Source: Bacteroides sp. M10
GTDB taxonomy: Bacteria > Bacteroidota > Bacteroidia > Bacteroidales > Bacteroidaceae
Length of the DNA: 64,000 nucleotides
Direction: 5' to 3'
NCBI RefSeq assembly: GCF_014334015.1
Contig: NZ_CP060488.1
Coordinates: 1,942,501-2,006,500 of the forward strand
Shown here: positions 25,024-33,132 of the stretch, piece after piece
Numbering within the stretch: position 1 is the stretch's first letter
How the letters are laid out: each line of letters begins with the position of its first letter
Program-made: the position numbers and the translations under genes
Notes under the pieces: model-generated
Seen by the model: the letters and a program-made list of their open reading frames with translations, nothing else
What the model was told of the DNA's origin: nothing
Database searches by the model: none

Positions 25024-25761
25024 GCAAATAGTACTTCTCCTATATTAATAGGTCCACAGGCTTATCGTAAGTCTACATTTTGCCGGTTGATTTTGCCTCC
25101 ATGTTTGCAGGCTTATTATACAGATAGTATTGACTTTAGCCGGAAGCGGGATGCCGAGCTATATTTGAATCGCTTTTTATTGATAAACATGGATGAGTTC
25201 GATCAGATTGGTATCAATCAGCAGTCTTTTCTCAAGCATATTCTGCAAAAGCCTGTTGTCAATACGCGACGCCCGAATGCTTCAGCAGTAGAAGAGCTCC
25301 GTCGGTATGCTTCTTTTATAGGCACGAGTAATCATAAAGATTTGCTGACGGATACTTCCGGCAGTCGTCGTTTTATCGGTGTTGAGGTGACGGGAGTGAT
25401 CGATGTGGTCCGCCCTATTGATTATGAACAATTGTATGCGCAGGCAATGGCATTGCTGCGTAGTAATGAACGCTACTGGTTTGATGAGAAGGAAGAGGCT
25501 ATCATGACGGAAGCTAATCGGGAATTTGAACAGTCTCCGGTGATTGAACAATTGTTTCAGGTATATTACCGGGTAGCGGAAGAGGAAGAAGAGGGAGAAT
25601 GGTTGCTTGCTGCAGATATATTGCAGCGGATACAAAAAGCAAGTAAAATGAAATTTTCTTCCGGGCAAGTTAATTATTTCGGGCGTATCTTGCAGAGATT
25701 GGGAGTAAAGTCGTTCAGGAAAACGCGCGGGGTTTATTATCATGTGGTGCCTGTTGAGTAA
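25024..25761 (+). pseudogene. virE: VirE-type protein, 3' half (split by integrative element)
   Basis: The last 245 codons of virE, continuing the frame of 14161-15501. It opens ANSTSPILIGPQAYRKSTFC, the P-loop-like region of the VirE domain (canonical GxxGxGKS appears here as GPQAYRKST, so the usual glycines are changed). It continues YYTDSIDFSRKRDAELYLNR, LLINMDEFDQI (Walker B), SFIGTSNHKDLLTDTSGSRR (sensor/arginine region) and a C-terminal helical part ending YYHVVPVE. It has no natural start in its present place, although frames could start downstream of the junction. Together with the left half it forms a normal 692-residue protein. Confidence 0.88.
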
Positions 25762-25813
25762 GGATGATGATGAAATAATGTATAGTAGATGGCTTTTATT
25801 ATTTTATAATAAT

Positions 25814-25821
25814 TATCTTTG
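25814..25821 (+). promoter_or_regulatory. Promoter -7 box for ATPase at 25840
   Basis: TATCTTTG is followed 18 bp later by the ATG at 25840. It overlaps the alternative TTG start at 25819, which can therefore be rejected. The leader is only about 10 nt. Confidence 0.55.
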
Positions 25822-25839
25822 CGTAATAACGTGAGATGT

Positions 25840-26973
25840 ATGAAGACTATGATAAGAAATCCTTTTATAACAAGCGGATATGTCTCTGCTGATTATTTTT
25901 GCGATCGCCGTTTTGAGAGCGAACAGTTGGTGCGCGAGGTGATGAATGGGAATAATTTGGCTCTTGTCTCTACCCGGCGAATGGGAAAGACAGGGCTGAT
26001 CCGTCATTGCTTTCAGTTTCCTGAAATTAAACAGGGTTACTATACCTTTTTTATTGATATATATGATAGCCGTTCATTGCGTGATTTGGTCTTTGCACTT
26101 AGTAAGGAGATTCTGGAAGTGCTGAAACCTGTGGGGAAGAAAGCTTTGCAGAGCTTTTGGGAATGTGTGAAATCTTTGCAAGCCAGTATCTCTTTTGATG
26201 TGAATGGTATGCCTTCTTTGAATTTGGGGCTAGGGGATATACAAGCTCCGGCTACTACACTCGATGAAATCTTCCGGTATTTGGAACAGGCGGATAAACC
26301 TTGTCTGGTTGCAATTGATGAATTCCAGCAGATTTCCGGATATGTAGAGAAAAATGTGGAAGCTACTCTTCGGACCTATGTGCAACATTGTAATAATGCA
26401 CGTTTCATTTTTGCAGGGAGTCAGCGGCATGTGATGGGAAATATGTTTTTAACGCCTTCCCGGCCTTTTTATCAAAGTGTATCAATGATGCATTTGGAAA
26501 GTATTCCTTTAGAAGAATATATTCGTTTTGCAGGTACTCATTTCAAGCGTGCGGGCAAAGAAATAGAAGAAAACGCTATTATTGCGATTTATCAACAGTT
26601 TGAGGGAATCACATGGTATATACAAAAAGTGTTGAATACGCTTTATGACATGACTCCGGAACAGGGAGTCTGTAGAGTTGAAATGGTGCCAGGCGCTATT
26701 CGGCAGATTATTGATTCATTCAGATATACTTATTCGGAGATTCTTTTTCGTTTGCCGGAAAAACAAAAGGAGTTACTGATTGCTATCACTAAAGAGGGAA
26801 AGGCTAAAGCTGTCACTTCCGGTGCTTTCATTAGAAAATACAGACTGGCTTCTGCTAGTTCAGTCCAAGCAGCACTAAAAGGGTTACTGGAAAAGGATTT
26901 CGTGACTCAGGAAATGGGAATCTGTCAGATATATGATCGTTTTTTGGGAATTTGGCTGAAAGAGAATTATTAA
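25840..26973 (+). CDS. P-loop ATPase (archaeal ATPase / AAA family)
   Basis: A 377-residue ATPase starting MKTMIRNPFITSGYVSADYF. The P-loop is STRRMGKTGLIRH (about 45-57), Walker B is CLVAIDEFQQI, and RFIFAGSQRHVM supplies a sensor-like strand. A winged helix at the C-terminus (AKAVTSGAFIRKYRLASASS, LEKDFVTQEMGICQIYD) fits the archaeal-type ATPase family (PF01637-like), which is widespread in Bacteroides with no agreed role. The start is set by the promoter box at 25814-25821. It follows virE by 78 bp but has its own promoter. Confidence 0.85.
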   Translation: MKTMIRNPFITSGYVSADYFCDRRFESEQLVREVMNGNNLALVSTRRMGKTGLIRHCFQFPEIKQGYYTFFIDIYDSRSLRDLVFALSKEILEVLKPVGKKALQSFWECVKSLQASISFDVNGMPSLNLGLGDIQAPATTLDEIFRYLEQADKPCLVAIDEFQQISGYVEKNVEATLRTYVQHCNNARFIFAGSQRHVMGNMFLTPSRPFYQSVSMMHLESIPLEEYIRFAGTHFKRAGKEIEENAIIAIYQQFEGITWYIQKVLNTLYDMTPEQGVCRVEMVPGAIRQIIDSFRYTYSEILFRLPEKQKELLIAITKEGKAKAVTSGAFIRKYRLASASSVQAALKGLLEKDFVTQEMGICQIYDRFLGIWLKENY

Positions 26974-27058
26974 GTCATTTTTCATTTATTGAAGAACGCT
27001 TTTCGATAAATCGCGTTAATAATTAGCTGAAACTGCTGTCTGTTAATCAGTTTTATTG

Positions 27059-27066
27059 TATCTTTG
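27059..27066 (+). promoter_or_regulatory. Promoter -7 box of ABC transporter operon
   Basis: TATCTTTG lies 27 bp upstream of the ABC transporter ATG at 27094. It probably drives the tightly packed genes up to 33132, whose gaps are short or negative. Confidence 0.55.
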
Positions 27067-27093
27067 CGGTCTTAACTTTTTTAATGGTAAATA

Positions 27094-28929
27094 ATGAAGG
27101 AATTTCTACAACTAATGCGACGTTTTGTGTCGCCTTATAAGAAGTATATCGGCTGGGCTATTGTGCTGAATATTTTGTCTGCAGTATTCAATGTCTTTTC
27201 TTTTACTTTTTTGATTCCTATTTTAAGTATTCTGTTTAAAACAGAAGGAGCGGATAAGGTGTATCATTTTATGGAATGGGGCAGTGGAGATTTAGCAGAT
27301 GTTGCCAAGAATAACTTCTATTATTACATATCTCAGATGATTGTGGATAATGGTCCCACTGTGGCTCTTATTTTCTTGGGACTATTCCTGATGGTAATGA
27401 CGTTGTTTAAAACAGGTTGTTACTTTGCTTCTTCAGCCGTGATGATCCCATTGCGTACAGGAGTGGTACGTGATATTCGTATTATGGTGTATGCTAAGGT
27501 AATGCGCCTGCCGATGTCTTTCTTTTCGGAAGAAAGAAAGGGAGATATTATAGCTCGTATGAGTGGTGATGTGGGGGAAGTGGAAAATTCTATCACTAGC
27601 TCATTGGATATGTTGATGAAAAGCCCGATTCTGATTATTATATATTTTGTGACATTGGTTACGGTTAGTTGGCAGTTGACTCTTTTTACTATCATTGTAT
27701 TACCGGGAATGGGTTGGTTGATGGGAGTCGTCGGAAGAAAACTGAAACGTCAATCACTGGAAGCACAGGCTAAGTGGAGTGATACGATGTCGCAATTGGA
27801 AGAAACACTGGGAGGCTTGCGCATCATCAAGGCTTTTATTGCGGAAGATAAAATGATTAACCGCTTCACCAAATGTAGCAACGAGCTCCGGGATGCGACA
27901 AACAAGGTTGCTATACGTCAGGCTATGGCTCATCCGATGAGTGAGTTCTTAGGAACGATTCTGATTGTAGCTGTATTGTGGTTTGGCGGTACATTGATTT
28001 TGGGACAGAATGCAACCATCGATGCTCCTACATTCATCTTCTATATGGTTATCTTATATAGTGTAATCAATCCATTGAAAGACTTTGCTAAAGCGGGATA
28101 CAACATCCCGAAAGGTTTGGCTTCCATGGAACGTGTTGATAAAATCCTGAAGGCAGAGAATAAGATTAAGGAAATTCCGAATCCGAAACCGTTGAAAGGT
28201 TTGAATGATAAAATAGAATTTAAAGATATTTCTTTCAGCTATGATGGTAAGAGAGAGGTGTTGAAGCATGTAAATCTGACAGTTCCCAAAGGGCAGACGA
28301 TCGCACTGGTTGGACAATCGGGATCCGGTAAATCTACATTAGTCGATTTGTTGCCGCGTTATCACGATGTACAGGAAGGTGATATTACCATTGACGGAAC
28401 AAGTATTCGTGATGTACGTATTGCGGATTTGCGTAGTTTGATTGGTAATGTAAACCAGGAGGCTATTCTGTTTAATGATACATTCTTCAATAACATTGCT
28501 TTTGGTGTGGAGAATGCGACAATGGAACAAGTTATAGAGGCGGCAAAGATTGCCAATGCGCATGATTTCATTATGGAGAAACCGGAAGGATATAATATGA
28601 ATATCGGCGACCGTGGTGGAAAATTATCCGGTGGTCAGCGCCAGCGTATCAGTATCGCCCGTGCTATTCTGAAGAATCCTCCGATTCTGATTCTTGATGA
28701 GGCTACTTCTGCTTTGGATACCGAATCAGAACGTCTTGTGCAGGAAGCGTTGGAACGTTTGATGAAAACACGTACGACGATTGCTATTGCCCACCGTCTT
28801 TCTACGATTAAGAATGCAGATGAAATCTGTGTACTGTATGAGGGCGAGATTGTGGAACGTGGTAAGCATGAAGAACTCATTGAGTTAAACGGTTACTATA
28901 AACGTCTGCATGATATGCAGCAGTTGTAA
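27094..28929 (+). CDS. ABC transporter, fused permease/ATPase (MsbA-like)
   Basis: A 611-residue half-transporter with six predicted membrane spans in residues about 15-330 and an ATPase domain after about 360. Visible motifs are Walker A ALVGQSGSGKST, the Q-loop region GNVNQEAILFND, signature LSGGQRQRISIARAIL, Walker B ILILDEATSALD and the H-loop TIAIAHRLS. Members of this type flip lipid A core or lipid-linked glycans across the inner membrane. It heads a run of envelope-glycan genes, with the deacetylase starting 14 bp downstream. A flippase for a lipid-linked sugar or lipid A is the best reading; the substrate is inferred from context. Confidence 0.9.
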   Translation: MKEFLQLMRRFVSPYKKYIGWAIVLNILSAVFNVFSFTFLIPILSILFKTEGADKVYHFMEWGSGDLADVAKNNFYYYISQMIVDNGPTVALIFLGLFLMVMTLFKTGCYFASSAVMIPLRTGVVRDIRIMVYAKVMRLPMSFFSEERKGDIIARMSGDVGEVENSITSSLDMLMKSPILIIIYFVTLVTVSWQLTLFTIIVLPGMGWLMGVVGRKLKRQSLEAQAKWSDTMSQLEETLGGLRIIKAFIAEDKMINRFTKCSNELRDATNKVAIRQAMAHPMSEFLGTILIVAVLWFGGTLILGQNATIDAPTFIFYMVILYSVINPLKDFAKAGYNIPKGLASMERVDKILKAENKIKEIPNPKPLKGLNDKIEFKDISFSYDGKREVLKHVNLTVPKGQTIALVGQSGSGKSTLVDLLPRYHDVQEGDITIDGTSIRDVRIADLRSLIGNVNQEAILFNDTFFNNIAFGVENATMEQVIEAAKIANAHDFIMEKPEGYNMNIGDRGGKLSGGQRQRISIARAILKNPPILILDEATSALDTESERLVQEALERLMKTRTTIAIAHRLSTIKNADEICVLYEGEIVERGKHEELIELNGYYKRLHDMQQL

Positions 28930-28943
28930 TTCTTGATATTGCA

Positions 28944-29747
28944 ATGATATTATTAAGTTTTGATACAGAAGAATTTGATGTACCTCGTGAGCATGGTGTA
29001 GACTTTCCGCTGGATGAAGCAATGAAAGTGTCAGTCTATGGTACGAACCGGATACTGGATTGCCTGAAAAACAACGGGGTGAAAGCTACTTTCTTTTGTA
29101 CAAGCAATTTTGCAGAAAATGCACCGGAAGTGATGCGGCGCATTATGGACGAAGGGCATGAAGTTGCTGCGCATGGATGTGACCATTGGCAGCCACAGGC
29201 TTCGGATGTCAGTCGTTCAAAAGAAATTCTGGAACGCCTTACCGGCAGGACGATACAAGGTTATCGCCAGCCGCGTATGTTCCCCGTATCAGATACGGAA
29301 CTTGAACGGATGGGGTATGTATATAACTCCTCATTGAATCCCGCATTTATCCCCGGAAGATATATGCATTTGTCGGAGCCGCGTACCTGCTTTATGACGG
29401 GTAAGTTACTTCAAATCCCGGCTTCTGTAACTCCGTGGATTCGCTTCCCGCTATTTTGGTTGTCCTGTCATAATCTGCCGATGTGGCTGTACCAACTCCT
29501 GGTAAACCGGGTATTGAAGCATGACGGATATTTTGTGACTTATTTCCACCCGTGGGAATTCTACCCGTTGGGTGAACATCCTGAATTTAAGATGCCTTTT
29601 ATTATCCGCAATCATTCCGGTAAAGGAATGGAGGAACGTCTGGATATGCTTATCCGCAAACTGAAAGAAAAGGGATATGCTTTTATGACTTACTCGGAAT
29701 TTGCACAGATAAAACTGGCTGAACTAAATAAACCGGACGAAAAATGA
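28944..29747 (+). CDS. Polysaccharide deacetylase (NodB-like)
   Basis: A 267-residue NodB-fold deacetylase, a metal-dependent carbohydrate esterase. The catalytic Asp motif is LSFDTEEFDV at the start, with metal-binding His residues in EVAAHGCDHW. A later strand GYRQPRMFPVSD carries the conserved Arg, and YFVTYFHPWEFYP the C-terminal His motif. The protein lacks a clear signal peptide, so it probably acts on a lipid-linked sugar at the cytoplasmic face. Its stop overlaps the next gene's start by 4 bp, implying coupled translation with the glycosyltransferase. Such pairs remodel aminosugar-lipid intermediates, as in ArnD/ArnC-type pathways. Confidence 0.85.
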   Translation: MILLSFDTEEFDVPREHGVDFPLDEAMKVSVYGTNRILDCLKNNGVKATFFCTSNFAENAPEVMRRIMDEGHEVAAHGCDHWQPQASDVSRSKEILERLTGRTIQGYRQPRMFPVSDTELERMGYVYNSSLNPAFIPGRYMHLSEPRTCFMTGKLLQIPASVTPWIRFPLFWLSCHNLPMWLYQLLVNRVLKHDGYFVTYFHPWEFYPLGEHPEFKMPFIIRNHSGKGMEERLDMLIRKLKEKGYAFMTYSEFAQIKLAELNKPDEK

Positions 29748-30700
29748 TAAAATTGGCTATTGTATCCCCCTGCTATAATGAGGAGGAAGTGTTGGAAGAT
29801 TCGGCCGCCCGTTTGACAGCCTTGTTTGATGAGCTGGTGGCGAAAGAAAAAATCAGTGCCGACAGCTTTGTGCTCTTTGTGAATGATGGCAGTAAAGATC
29901 GTACATGGAGCATCATTAAGAAACTGCACGGGACGAATCCTTATATAAAAGGAATGAATCTGGCACGGAACGTAGGACATCAGTATGCAATCATGGCCGG
30001 TATGATGACCGCTAAAGACTGGAGTGATGCCGTTATTACCATTGATGCCGATTTGCAGGATGATCTGAATGCGATTGAGGAGATGATCGATGCCTATACG
30101 GAAGGATATGATGTAGTATACGGGGTGAAAGTATCCCGTCAGGCAGACCCGATGCTGAAACGTCTTTCCGCAACTGCTTTTTATAAACTACAGCACCGGA
30201 TGGGAGTAGAGACTATCTACAATCATGCGGATTTTCGTTTTCTAAGCCGGAGAGTGCTGGAACAGTTGTCTCATTATCAGGAACGCAATGTTTATCTGCG
30301 TGGTATTATTCCGTTGCTGGGTTTCCCTTCTACTACGGTAGATGATGTGATCCGGGAGCGGACAGCCGGAACTTCCAAATATACAGTGAAAAAGATGTTC
30401 AGTCTGGCTTTGGACGGGATAACCTCTTTCTCGGTAAAGCCCATTTACGGAATTGTTTATCTGGGAGGTATCTTTGTTTTTATTAGTATTTTGATTGGAA
30501 TCTATGTTCTTTACGCATTGATTTCGGGTACTGCGGAACATGGCTGGGCTTCTTTGATGTTGTCTATCTGGTTTGTTGGTGGGGTTGTTTTATTATCCAT
30601 AGGAGCTGTCGGACTGTATATTGGCAAGATTTATAAAGAGGTAAAACGTCGTCCGCTCTATAATGTGGAAGAAGTGTTGTACGATGATCGGAATAAGTAA
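29744..30700 (+). CDS. Family 2 glycosyltransferase, GtrB/ArnC-like
   Basis: A 318-residue membrane-bound transferase that makes a polyprenyl-phosphate sugar. The GT-A domain opens IVSPCYNEEEVLEDSAARLT, with the strand FVLFVNDGSKDRTW, then NLARNVGHQYAIMAG and the DxD site VITIDADLQDDL. Two membrane segments follow around 233-290 (YGIVYLGGIFVFISILIGIY and MLSIWFVGGVVLLSIGAVGL). This is the arrangement of GtrB, ArnC and dolichol-phosphate mannose synthases. Immediately downstream is a GtrA-like membrane protein, the usual partner that flips the lipid-linked sugar. Confidence 0.9.
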   Translation: MIKLAIVSPCYNEEEVLEDSAARLTALFDELVAKEKISADSFVLFVNDGSKDRTWSIIKKLHGTNPYIKGMNLARNVGHQYAIMAGMMTAKDWSDAVITIDADLQDDLNAIEEMIDAYTEGYDVVYGVKVSRQADPMLKRLSATAFYKLQHRMGVETIYNHADFRFLSRRVLEQLSHYQERNVYLRGIIPLLGFPSTTVDDVIRERTAGTSKYTVKKMFSLALDGITSFSVKPIYGIVYLGGIFVFISILIGIYVLYALISGTAEHGWASLMLSIWFVGGVVLLSIGAVGLYIGKIYKEVKRRPLYNVEEVLYDDRNK

Positions 30701-31103
30701 GGCTATACTTGAGAAGCACCCGGATTGGCGGGATAAGTTCTGGCAGTTTGTTCGTTTTGGAGTTGTCGGCACTATATCTTCAGCCATTCATTACGGCGTA
30801 TACTGCCTGGTCTTGTTGGTTGCGAATGCCAATATCTCCTTTACGGCTGGTTACGCTGTAGGATTTGTCTGCAATTACTTCCTGACTACTTTCTTCACCT
30901 TTCGTTCCAAACCATCCTCACATAATGCGATCGGTTTTGGTTTTAGTCATCTGATTAATTACCTGCTTGAGATCGGTTTGCTGAATCTCTTCCTCTGGAT
31001 AGGGGCGGGTGAGCTGCTTGCACCGATACTGGTAATGATTATCGTGGTGCCTATCAATTTCCTGATTCTTCATTTCGTTTATATCTATAAAGGGAGGAAA
31101 TAA
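30684..31103 (+). CDS. GtrA family membrane protein
   Basis: A 139-residue protein with four membrane spans, fitting the GtrA/DPMS family thought to flip polyprenyl-phosphate sugars. Typical parts are FVRFGVVGTISSAIHYGVYC, the GYAVGFVCNYFLTTFFTF span and a final LVMIIVVPINFLILHFVYIY. I choose ATG 30684 (MIGISKAILEKHPDW) over 30663, since the longer form only extends the overlap with the preceding gene. The overlap with the GtrB-like gene is 17 bp. Together they probably deliver a lipid-linked sugar to the periplasm, where the ArnT-like enzyme nearby could use it. Confidence 0.85.
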   Translation: MIGISKAILEKHPDWRDKFWQFVRFGVVGTISSAIHYGVYCLVLLVANANISFTAGYAVGFVCNYFLTTFFTFRSKPSSHNAIGFGFSHLINYLLEIGLLNLFLWIGAGELLAPILVMIIVVPINFLILHFVYIYKGRK

Positions 31104-31110
31104 CACTATT

Positions 31111-31120
31111 CCCCCCCCCC
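31111..31120 (+). repeat. Homopolymer of ten C residues
   Basis: Ten consecutive C bases occupy the short gap between the GtrA gene and the LTA-synthase-like gene, 33 bp before the latter's ATG. Such a run is unusual in this AT-rich intergenic DNA and is prone to slippage. Because it lies in the leader region it would alter spacing rather than frame. Confidence 0.75.
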
Positions 31121-31152
31121 TTTCATTTAATTCATAAAAAGAAAAGGCTATT

Positions 31153-33132
31153 ATGAAACGTTTTCTAAATCTTGTTGTATATATACTTACCATACATGTT
31201 TCGGCTTTGCTGATCGCAGGACTGTTTCGCCTGGTACTTTTTATCTCATCTTATCATCAGTTGACCTCTGAAGCCTTGTCGGATAAGACACTTTCGATGC
31301 TTGCTTTTGTACATGGGGTCTGGTTTGACAATGTGATAGGTTGTTACATACTTCTGTTGCCTCTGGTAGTTGCGGTGGTGTGTGGAGTCTGCAACTATTA
31401 TGGGAAAGCGTTGTTCCGTTTCTTTACGATCTTTTTTAGTGTCTTTTATGGATTGGTTTATTTAATCAGTGCATCGGATATTCCTTATTTTGCCTATTTC
31501 TTTAAACATATCAACTCTTCCATATTCGAATGGTTCGGTTATGCAGGAACTACTGCCGGAATGATATTGGGTGAAAGTGCCTATTATCTGTCCATCGGAT
31601 TATTCCTTCTCTTTCTGGCCGGATTCGTAGTCTGGCTTATCTATCTGGCGCGTTATTTCCATCATCGTAGCCTCACTATTTCCACTCCGTTTCCTTATTG
31701 GAAGCGAGGAGGAGCGGTTCTGATCGGCGCTTGTTTAATCGGACTTTGTATCTTTGGAATCCGGGGACGTACAGGTTATAATCCGATCAAAGTGAGTGCG
31801 GCATATTTCTGTCAGGATGCTTTTCTCAATCAACTGGGAGTAAGCCCTACTTTTAATCTGCTGACGAGCGTGATGGATGACAGGAGACCTGAAAATAAAT
31901 ACTTGCATCTGATGGATGAGCAGGAAGCCATTACCAAGGCGCAAGCTCTGCTCAACCGGCCGGGAGAACCGAATGTTTCCCCATTGGCTGTTTACAGACA
32001 TACTTCGAAAATGGATAGCGTGCAACAACGCCGTCCTAATGTTGTATTGATTATGATGGAGTCTATGTCCAGCAAGTTTATGAAGCATTTCGGGCAATCG
32101 GAGACTTTGACTCCTTTCCTGGATAGCCTGTATACCCGTTCGATCAGTTTCCGCAATTTCTATTCGGCAGGAATCCATACGAATCATGGTTTGTATGCCA
32201 CCTTGTATTCTTTTCCGGCTATGATGAAACGGAACCTGATGAAAGGCTCTGTCATTCCCCGCTATTCGGGACTGCCTACCGTACTGAAAGAAAACGGTTA
32301 TTACAACCTTTTCTTTATGACGCATGAAGGGCAGTATGATAATATGAACGCTTTCTTCCGGACGAACGGCTATGATGAAGTGTTTTCGCAAGAAGACTAT
32401 CCGGCTGATAAGGTTGTGAATAGCTTTGGAGTGCAGGATGATTTCTTGTATGACTACGCAATTCCGGTATTGAATCAGCGGGCTGCCACCGGACAACCGT
32501 TTTTTGCTACTTTACTGTCCATCAGTAATCATCCGCCGTATGTGATACCTCCTTTCTTCCATCCGAAAACAAGTGAACCGGAGACGCAGATCGTTGAGTA
32601 TGCGGATTGGGCTTTGCGTCAGTTCTTTGAAGAGGCGCGTAAACAACCCTGGTTTGATAATACGATATTCGTATTGGAAGGGGATCATGGCAAACTGGTG
32701 GGAGACGCCGAATGTGAACTACCGGAATCTTATAATCATATTCCACTGATGATTTACTCCAGCCGTATTCAGCCGGAAGAGAAAACTGCATTTGGCGGTC
32801 AGGTAGATATACAGCCAACGATATTAGGGTTGTTGAATATTGATTATTTACAGAATAATTTTGGGGTAGACTTGCTGAAGGAAGAACGTCCCTGTATGTT
32901 CTATACTGCTGACAATATGGTGGTGGGACGCAATGATACGTTACTCTATCTTTATAATTACGAGACTCAGCAGGAGCTTACTTATCATATCGGTAACGGC
33001 AAATTGAATGCTGTTCCGATGGATGATAGCTTTTTGCCTTTGAAAGAATATAGTTTTTCCATGCTCCAATCGGCGGAGTTCCTTGTGAAGCATGGAAAAA
33101 CGCTTAATTCTATACCTTTTACTCAACAATAG
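31153..33132 (+). CDS. LTA-synthase-like membrane sulfatase/phosphatidyl-head-group transferase
   Basis: A 659-residue protein with five N-terminal membrane spans (residues about 5-205) and a periplasmic alkaline-phosphatase/sulfatase-type domain. Motifs are NVVLIMMESMSSKFM (metal Glu), SAGIHTNHGLYATL (candidate nucleophilic Thr), FVLEGDHGKLVGD (Asp-His metal site) and YNHIPLMIYS. This matches LtaS/OpgB/EptA-like enzymes that move a phospholipid head group onto a glycan or lipid A, although the exact donor and acceptor are unknown. It ends 14 bp inside the convergent ArnT-like gene. Membership in the envelope cassette is supported by the absence of a terminator after GtrA. Confidence 0.85.
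   Translation: MKRFLNLVVYILTIHVSALLIAGLFRLVLFISSYHQLTSEALSDKTLSMLAFVHGVWFDNVIGCYILLLPLVVAVVCGVCNYYGKALFRFFTIFFSVFYGLVYLISASDIPYFAYFFKHINSSIFEWFGYAGTTAGMILGESAYYLSIGLFLLFLAGFVVWLIYLARYFHHRSLTISTPFPYWKRGGAVLIGACLIGLCIFGIRGRTGYNPIKVSAAYFCQDAFLNQLGVSPTFNLLTSVMDDRRPENKYLHLMDEQEAITKAQALLNRPGEPNVSPLAVYRHTSKMDSVQQRRPNVVLIMMESMSSKFMKHFGQSETLTPFLDSLYTRSISFRNFYSAGIHTNHGLYATLYSFPAMMKRNLMKGSVIPRYSGLPTVLKENGYYNLFFMTHEGQYDNMNAFFRTNGYDEVFSQEDYPADKVVNSFGVQDDFLYDYAIPVLNQRAATGQPFFATLLSISNHPPYVIPPFFHPKTSEPETQIVEYADWALRQFFEEARKQPWFDNTIFVLEGDHGKLVGDAECELPESYNHIPLMIYSSRIQPEEKTAFGGQVDIQPTILGLLNIDYLQNNFGVDLLKEERPCMFYTADNMVVGRNDTLLYLYNYETQQELTYHIGNGKLNAVPMDDSFLPLKEYSFSMLQSAEFLVKHGKTLNSIPFTQQ

Noticed and set aside
25087..25761. 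Right half of virE as a separate gene starting at 25087
   Set aside because: Homology to VirE extends upstream of that start to the element junction at 25024, with no promoter in between.
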